From Melieria omissa (taxonomy: Eukaryota; Arthropoda; Insecta; Diptera; Ulidiidae), in assembly GCA_963971225.1 (NCBI GenBank), contig OZ020269.1, positions 26,701,783-26,765,782 on the forward strand: 64,000 bases of DNA, given 5' to 3'. Below are positions 57,663 through 64,000 of the stretch, in pieces. The stretch's first letter is position 1, and each line of letters begins with the position of its first letter. The position numbers and the translations under genes were made by a program. The notes beneath the pieces were generated by a model. The model made no database searches. It had not been told where the DNA came from and saw only the letters and a program-made list of their open reading frames with translations.

Positions 57663-58195
57663 TTAACCCTTGCGACCCCGAATTTTACACTGTGTCTCTT
57701 TTTGGTGTTTAAATCATGAAAAACTTGCCTAAGAAGTGTGCAGACAACATTTGAAGTCGCCACGCCTATTTGTTAGAATTCTAGAGCTAGTTTACTGAAC
57801 AACTTTAGCTTAAAACGGGTTAATTGAATTTTGTATCAATATTTTTTAATAACAGGAACATTATATAATATTTATGGAAAAATACAAAATTATCACATTT
57901 TGATTTTATTTAACCATTATTAAAAAAAATAGGGTTTTGATCGAACGCGCCCAATTGGTAGACTTCAAGTAGAACACAACACAAACTTTCCCTGATATCG
58001 CTTCAAATTATTGCAAATCATTTTGGTTATAACAGTAAAACTTTTGTAATTTGTTTGGAATACACTTCTAAAAATATTAATTTGTTGGTGCCTAAATAAA
58101 TTAAACCTAAATAAATTAAATCAATCGTAGCTTTTGGTATAAGGAGACAAATAGGTGAAGTTGCTCTCAGGCAACTTTGGTGTCTAAAGGGTTAA
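57663..58195. mobile_element. piggyBac-like TTAA MITE, family E
   Basis: TTAA at 57663-57666 and 58192-58195. The ends CCCTTGCGACCCC and the inverted CCCTTTAGACACC agree in most positions. AAGTTGCTCTCAGGCAACTT (58158-58177; 7-bp arms) sits 14 bp inside the right TTAA. Confidence 0.65.
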
Positions 58196-58623
58196 TATGT
58201 GTATTAAAAAAAATACATAATTACTTAGTACCTACTGCATTGCTAAAGAAAGCGCACTGTAAGCTAAGAGATCTACTGTGTCCCCTTCAGGGACTCACAG
58301 TTCATCTGCAAGTCCAGTCTGCGAGAGAAATTATAGTTCAGTCCCTGAACCTCTTTTTATTTGAACGAAGAAGAAGCATCTGAAGACTAACCCCGTACAT
58401 GTCTGATTTTAACACACTAAACCTACTTTTAGGTATTAGGCCAGAGGGCAGTTTTGAACACTTGGCTCACACGATCGTTTCGGTCTCAATGCCGTTAGTC
58501 TCTAGTTGCAGTGAATTTGAGAATTTAAAGTGAGAACTTGTCACAGTAAAAGACGCTTGGTACACCCTTCCTTGCTAGTTTTGCGCCCCTTCTTTTCCTT
58601 TAACGCCCATGTGACTCGGACTC
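58196..58623. other. Unannotated stretch
   Basis: One 68-codon frame at 58177-58383 has no recognisable domain. I see no other signal. Confidence 0.35.
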
Positions 58624-58631
58624 CGAAGGAC

Positions 58632-58780
58632 CAGTGGCGGATTCAGGAGGGTTTGGGGGTTGAAACCCCCTGAAATATTACGATCAACTTTTAAACTACA
58701 TACCAATTAAAAGGAATTTTATAAATATTAAAAAATTACTTTTTGAAACCCCCCGAAATATTTTTCTGAATTCGCCACTG
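58632..58780. mobile_element. hAT MITE (149 bp), CAGTGGCGGATTC family
   Basis: The ends CAGTGGCGGATTCAG and CTGAATTCGCCACTG are near-perfect inverses. The 8-bp duplications CGAAGGAC at 58624-58631 and 58781-58788 are perfect. It has 43 bp more interior than the copy at 23393. Confidence 0.9.
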
Positions 58781-58944
58781 CGAAGGACCTATGCCTCCTT
58801 AACATTTTGGCACCAGTTTCGAGCATACCTGGTGCGATCGTAATGCCTTGATTGCAGATTCCGGCTTTGGTAGTTCCTCGCTAGGCATCTTTCAATTGCT
58901 TAGGTACAATGAAACACGCAACGAGGCTTTTGGGGATTTAACTC

Positions 58945-59175
58945 CCTCTCAAATATCCATATCTTGCAAATATGGGATCAACTGGTATTGAGCTCAAAAG
59001 TTGTGAACGGAAACTCTCTCCCCCCAAAATTATAGCCTGTGTCCGACGTGTTCGAACTTCCCAAAATAAAAAAATTGCTGGTGCAAAATATGATTTCAAC
59101 TGGTATTGGGCTTAAAAGTTGTACTCCTCCAAAATCAACCCCTTTCCCCCAAAATTAAATCCAGTGTGCGAAATT
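58945..59175. repeat. Tandem pair of inverted fragments of the CAGTGGCGCACACAGG family
   Basis: ATATGGGATCAACTGGTATTG and AATATGATTTCAACTGGTATTG-type segments, each followed by CTCAAAAGTTGT or CTTAAAAGTTGT and CCCCCAAAATTA, recur about 120 bp apart. Each ends in a CCTGTGTCCGA or CCAGTGTGCGA edge, the inverse of the family's left end. Confidence 0.45.
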
Positions 59176-61750
59176 GCTTCGGTAAATGCAACATTTTTAT
59201 GCCTGAAATATTTGTGTGCTTACCGACTTGTGTCGACTTTGAGCATCTTATTCTCGGCCTATATACACCAATTCTGGTATGTTATTCCGTGAAGAACCTG
59301 ATGGGTCCTGGACCTGGCAATAGTTTACTGGATCCCTACTCAGCTCTTTTTGTTACCAAGTTAGGCCTTAAATCTCTAGTAAAACTGTACTTGTGTCCCT
59401 CGGTACTCCAATCTGGGGATATTGGTTCCCAAGAAAATAAATCTTCCTGTGACTCAAAAATCCCTCGACCCCGAAATTGTTATCGCTTACCCGTAGGATA
59501 ACCCTCTTCGCCTGGGTTTCCCCATGTAGTTTGTATAGTTCATGAAGACACTTCATGGATGCTGTTGGACACCTTCTCTCTTAATTTATGTATTCATTCA
59601 TTTATTCATAAAAAATTTAGAGCCAAAGCACACTGAGTGACAACTTTTGCACCACCTTGTATTAAGAGCCACCCTGTAGTTCCGTTGAACGTTTTTCCGC
59701 TTTCCCGCTTGCCCACTGCTCGACCCCTGCACGTAGACCGAGTGAGTTCAATGTGCTCCCAAGCTTTGCACACAGCAAGTTAAACGATTCTAATGTTTAA
59801 GAAGATATTTAGCGATGCGTGATTGCGATTAAATCTTTGAAAAATTGTTACTTGAATTTGTAGCTTAAAAAAAAGGGTCGACACAGCGCATTGGAAATTT
59901 GATTACTTATCCGCTGCTAGTAATTTGGTAACGCACCGAGTTCAGCATGCAGGCTGCCAACTTGTCACCCTCGTCCTGTCCTGTCATTCGTGTTTTATGT
60001 CACAATTGTGAAATTTTATTAAAAATGCGAACATCTGCACAAAGGGTGAGCGATTGCACGCACTCGATTCGAGCCGTTCGATTTGTATCGCATTTATGAG
60101 TGCGTACCAAAGTCATTCGTGTCGCATTGGCCAGCAGGGCTGACAGCGTGACACGCTCATAATCACAACGGATTAGGCGTACTTTTGCGTTGCCACGTGT
60201 GCGCAGCGAAGCGCCCTTATTATCGGCGGCCGCTGAGCAGTGGTGAGAACGTGTACGTGTACGATTACACTTGACAACGTGTCGGACTCTATTAGGTAAT
60301 GCAAATGTAATGAGCTGCTTTTTAACTAAAACATATTTCGAAAATCTTCACACAATACCAGTGCGACTCATACTTGTATGGCAGCAATTAACGGAAAACC
60401 AAATTTTCCTGCAGCTGCTGTCGCTGTCCAGAGGTCACAGTGCATCACCCACGGCTGCCGCTAATTGTGAGCCACAGCTTGAAGTTTTTTGTTCGTAAGC
60501 CTTCAATGCGTTCAATCAAAATATGTTCACATCGCATAGACAGACAGACAGACAGGCTCAAATGCAAATTCGTTCCATCAGTCAAAAGTGTTGTAAGCCA
60601 AAGGAGTCACAAATGTGCGCGCTTACAGGCGAATCGACAAGAATTTTGTAGCCAATGCGCAGCCCAATTCAGCTCAACACAAAGCATCCTTAATTTATCC
60701 AAACTGTGCAAAGAAAAACTAACCGAAAAGCAGTTTTTTGAAGTGAGAGACAGACCAAAGCAACAACACCGGCGTCACTAACAACGAACATAATGAAAAG
60801 TGAAAATGCAAGAAAAACGAAAAAGAGTGAAGCCATCAGTCGAGGAACAAATAAATAAAAAATAGAATTAAAAAGAATTTCCAAATAGCTGACAATCAAT
60901 CACCGAGTGTGCAACTGTGTGTGTGTGTGTGTGTGAGATTCAATTGAATGTGCAGTGTAAGAGACGTTTGCATTAGTTGCACTTACATACATACATACGT
61001 AATGCGTATGTGAGAGACACATGTGTGTATGTGTGCAGTGTGTATCACGCACACAACTGATTTGAACAACTCATGGATACACAACCAACAATTTATGAAA
61101 AAGAGTATATGAGTGTCTACTATGAATATGTATGTACTTACACTTGTGTGTATATATTTCCTCACATTGTAAATAGAGCATCGAGTAGCAGCGACTTTAT
61201 TCACATAAGAAATTAATATAAGAATAAAGTGACCATATGGCAGAATGTTTTCAGTGAGGAAAGTTATGATGAAATATTTTTGTACCCTAATGGAATGGAA
61301 TCGGCACATAATGGGGGGAAACTAGTTAATTGGATTAGTTTCCCTGGCCGTAAAATGAGTTTTGAGCATAACTTCATTCACAAAATCTATAAATGTTCAT
61401 TAAGATCATTAAATTGGATTATGAACACGTAAACTTGGGGTTGTAGTGGTGAATATGAAATTAAATGTGGAGAAATTATATTGGTTGAATAATCTTGAGG
61501 CATTTTTAAGGAGCTACACAGAGCTGACTCATCCACTATACAATTTACTCAATAATTTTTCTATTTGAGTGATTACTTTTGAAATCTTTTTTCGCCCAAT
61601 ATGTCCATAGGTAGATAGGTTATGGTGTCTATCTCTGTATGAGACACATTTATTTGTGATAGTACAAATTCCATACATACATTACATTTCATACATACAT
61701 TAGTCCTTATGTCCATTACAATACATAGATACTTGAGTCTTATGTACTTA
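59176..61750. other. Unannotated; GC-richer part at 59.68-60.78 kb and TG/CA repeats
   Basis: A TG repeat at 60919-60934, CAGA repeats at 60540-60555 and TACA repeats near 60985-61000 are present. A fragment of the LINE/SINE tail in minus orientation (GATAGGTTATGGTG) lies near 61612. No gene is supported. Confidence 0.4.
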
Positions 61751-61915
61751 GCTGGCCTCGATAGTTCAGTTGTCATACTTATTCACTCATAGTTCTCATA
61801 CCGAGACCCTAAGTTCGAGTTCATAGTTCATATACCGAGGCCCTAGGTTCGATTCCTATCCATCTAGGCCCATCTAAGTATGTCTCATACAGAGGCGACC
61901 ACTACAACCAATCTT
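61751..61915 (+). repeat. tRNA-headed SINE with duplicated B-box region
   Basis: CTGGCCTCGATAGTTCAGTT begins the head. The segment CATA-CCGAG-CCCTA-GTTCGA is present twice, with B-box-like AAGTTCGAGTTC at 61811 and the intact AGGTTCGATTCC at 61845-61856. The tail (CATACAGAGGCGACCACTAC) follows almost immediately, so the body is deleted. Confidence 0.65.
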
Positions 61916-62192
61916 ATGTACTTATGTCCAGCCATATATGTTATAGATCTCTATGACGCTCAATGATACAATTTTTTCTTATTCTCTCAGCAGGTTTGTA
62001 CGCTTGAATTCCATGATTTCACTGAAATCATATTTCTCCGTTAAATCATACTTCTTCATATAAACTCTTAACAAATTTTTCATCTCTTCAGATTGATATA
62101 AAAAAATAATAAATAAATGCTATAGGTAGCAAACAAACATCCATTATCTTTTCATGAAATTGAAGGCTTCATTTAAAATATAATGATTCGTC
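61916..62192. other. Unannotated AT-rich stretch
   Basis: Nothing recognisable is seen between the SINE and the mariner 3' end. Confidence 0.4.
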
Positions 62193-63200
62193 TTAGGTCA
62201 AATATGCAACGTTTTGTTCAATAACTTGTTGCCATTTTGAAAGTGATTCAATTATGTATTTCTCATAGAAACAGCCCGACTTTACTGGCAAAAAACTGGG
62301 ACCGTTGACAGTTTTCATAAACCTCACTTGAGGCAACTTTTTCACCAGCAAAATCACTTCATCAATCATAATCATTTGGTTCAGGTTTGGACCACAAAGT
62401 TGGAAGCAAAAGAACCTAACCTAACAACCAACTGAATTTCTGGCGATTCTTTATCGATGTCTCCTCTCCTATTGTCCAAAACTAATCGCTACTCACTCAT
62501 CAGACCAAAAATCAAAAATCAGAGTTTGGCCGCAGCGGTGCAGCTCATAGTAGATGATTCCCACCAAACACTCAGCCAAACCTTCCTGGCTGTCAAATTT
62601 TCTTGGCCAACGTTTGCGCTGTCCCATCGCTATTCGATCAGCATGGGTTTTACTTAACGCTGTCATAAAAGATGCACTTTTCATCATCAGTCATCAGTCA
62701 ACATTCGCTTCAGAAATGGGTTGGGTTTGCTGCGATTCCATGAGGTTGAACTCATGTTGCATCCATACTTCGAGCTTCTGTGTAGATCCAGCTTTATTCA
62801 AGCGATTCCAAACATTTGTTTGCGCAATTTTCAGCTCCTGGACAATTGAAACAGTGTTTATATGACGGTCGGACTTGAGATCTTCTATTTTTTTTATGGA
62901 CATTTTCGACAAGTTCCCTTTCAGAGTTGACACTGAAATTACCGAAGCAGAATGGACAAAATCAAAATTGCGCATGATTGACATGAGGATCAGATCTATA
63001 AAAACTCTTTATATATATTTTCAGCATCTAACTGACGTTTTCGCGTTTTCGTTGTCGCAGAAAAACTGTGAATTATGGCATATTTTCTCTTTGCTGGGGT
63101 CCATCTTTGACGAGCGCTCAAACAAAGTTTAGTCAAGCAATCACAAAACTGTGCGAGAAGTTCTTTTAGTACGAAATCTTTTCTTTTTAATGCCATCTAA
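62193..63200 (-). pseudogene. Fossil irritans-type mariner, minus strand
   Basis: ATG at 63104 on the minus strand reads MDPSKEKICHN, then stops. Downstream pieces are IEDLKSDRHINTVSIVQELK, IAQTNVWNRLNKAGSTQKLE, GIIYYELHRCGQTL and, near the 3' end, SLSKWQQVIEQNVAYLT before TAA. Between GQTL and the C-terminus about 300 nt holding the second and third catalytic aspartates are largely missing. The leader before the ATG is shared with 50041-50136 (TTAAAAAGA, GATTTCGTACTAAAA, TTTGTTTGAGCGC). Numerous stops show an old, dead copy. Confidence 0.8.
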
Positions 63201-64000
63201 CTCACATTTTTTAATGCAATTTACATATTAATAAAGCCAAAGAAATCTACTCATAAAACAAAAAGAAGCACTAAATGAAATCCTTGAATTCTAAAGGTTA
63301 AGCAATGGATTTTGGTTTTTTCAATTAAAATACTAATGTACACACAAGTCAAGTCAAGTGTGTGTGTGATTGCTGTTCACATTCATTGTTACTTGTTATT
63401 TTTGTTTATTATAACTTTTATTGTATTGCACGCATGTGACGACAGCACGAAATTTCAACAGAATTTTAAATGAATTTATTTATGTCGAACAACAGCAATG
63501 TGACTACCAGCTTCTGGCCAATTGCTATAGTAACAATTAAACTTTTATATATAAATGTACATTAAATGATGAACACACACATGCACATATGCACACACAC
63601 GGAACAGGGACATATGGGCGCCGTACGTATGTACGAAGCGTGCACGTGCCCGCCCCATGTGTGTGTGCGTCGTTCGTCGTGCAGCCTTTCGTCTAATTTA
63701 AGGGTTACCCACATAAAGTGGCCCTCGGGCGCGGCTGCAAAGAATGCAACAATTAAGTTTTAGACTAGACGCGTCACACCTCACCCTCGACGACAGCGCC
63801 GTGGCTTAAATGTGGCAATAAAATTTGAACAAATGGCGCAGAAATTGCAATTACAGCTAAACGGCTTCGACTGTGGCGGCCGCTAAGCGCTACTCGCACT
63901 CTGGGTGGAAGCGCTTGAAATTTGTCGGTGTGGAATCTGCCCGAAAATTCGTCGTTTACACATTATGACAATCGGTTGCATGCATGCGGGCGCCAAAAGC
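63201..64000. other. Unannotated; CA repeats and a GC-richer end
   Basis: CA-type repeats lie at 63571-63601. The final 400 bp are GC/CpG-richer. No open frame has a recognisable domain. Confidence 0.4.

Noticed and set aside
1..64000. CRISPR arrays, bacterial operons, rRNA genes or LTR retrotransposons
   Set aside because: No spaced direct repeats, no ribosome-binding-site gene arrays, no rRNA-like sequence and no paired long terminal repeats with gag-pol frames were seen.

Overview
The window looks like AT-rich nuclear DNA from a higher (schizophoran) fly. A tephritid fruit fly is my best guess, inferred from CAA/CAG-rich leader-like stretches, mariner, hAT and TTAA-type transposons, and LINE/SINE tails ending in CCTAACCTAA. 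I found no complete host protein-coding gene. Most of the window is probably intergenic or intronic. The only host-gene signal I would defend is a leader-like region at about 47.65-49.26 kb on the + strand. It ends in AAAATG directly followed by GTAAGTG, which would be a first exon whose start codon abuts a 5' splice site, with the rest of the gene beyond the window.

The readable content is a dense collection of transposon fossils. At 1.7-6.2 kb a LINE RNase H remnant is split by a 3.4-kb hAT element. That element itself holds a mariner C-terminal fragment, a Transib element (RAG1-related family) with CGTCG target duplications, and a further inverted-repeat element. At 6.5-9.3 kb lie a piggyBac-like element with four copies of one 20-bp palindrome, a nested inverted-repeat element, and a 592-bp Tc1/mariner-type deletion derivative with perfect ends and an in-frame DNA-binding-domain ORF. 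From 12-30 kb there are more TTAA elements, LINE 3' ends, a hAT element with a BED-finger relic, a 0.7-kb TTTTA array and a SINE. At 29.6-33.3 kb there is a deleted DD34D mariner, a 5'-truncated LINE with a 13-bp target duplication, and a tRNA-headed SINE. From 33-49 kb most sequence is unannotated, with GC-rich islands, a large inverted repeat, a 63-bp hAT micro-element and a pogo-like MITE. From 50-64 kb there are two fossil irritans-type mariners, hAT MITEs, further TTAA elements and a SINE.

The most interesting pattern joins elements that share no sequence. At least seven TTAA-flanked families (one is flanked by CTAA) have a family-specific palindrome 14-17 bp inside one end. This matches the layout of the piggyBac IFP2 left end, whose palindrome is bound by the transposase C-terminal cysteine-rich domain. 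I infer that the genome hosts, or hosted, a diversified set of piggyBac-superfamily transposases, each with its own palindrome code.
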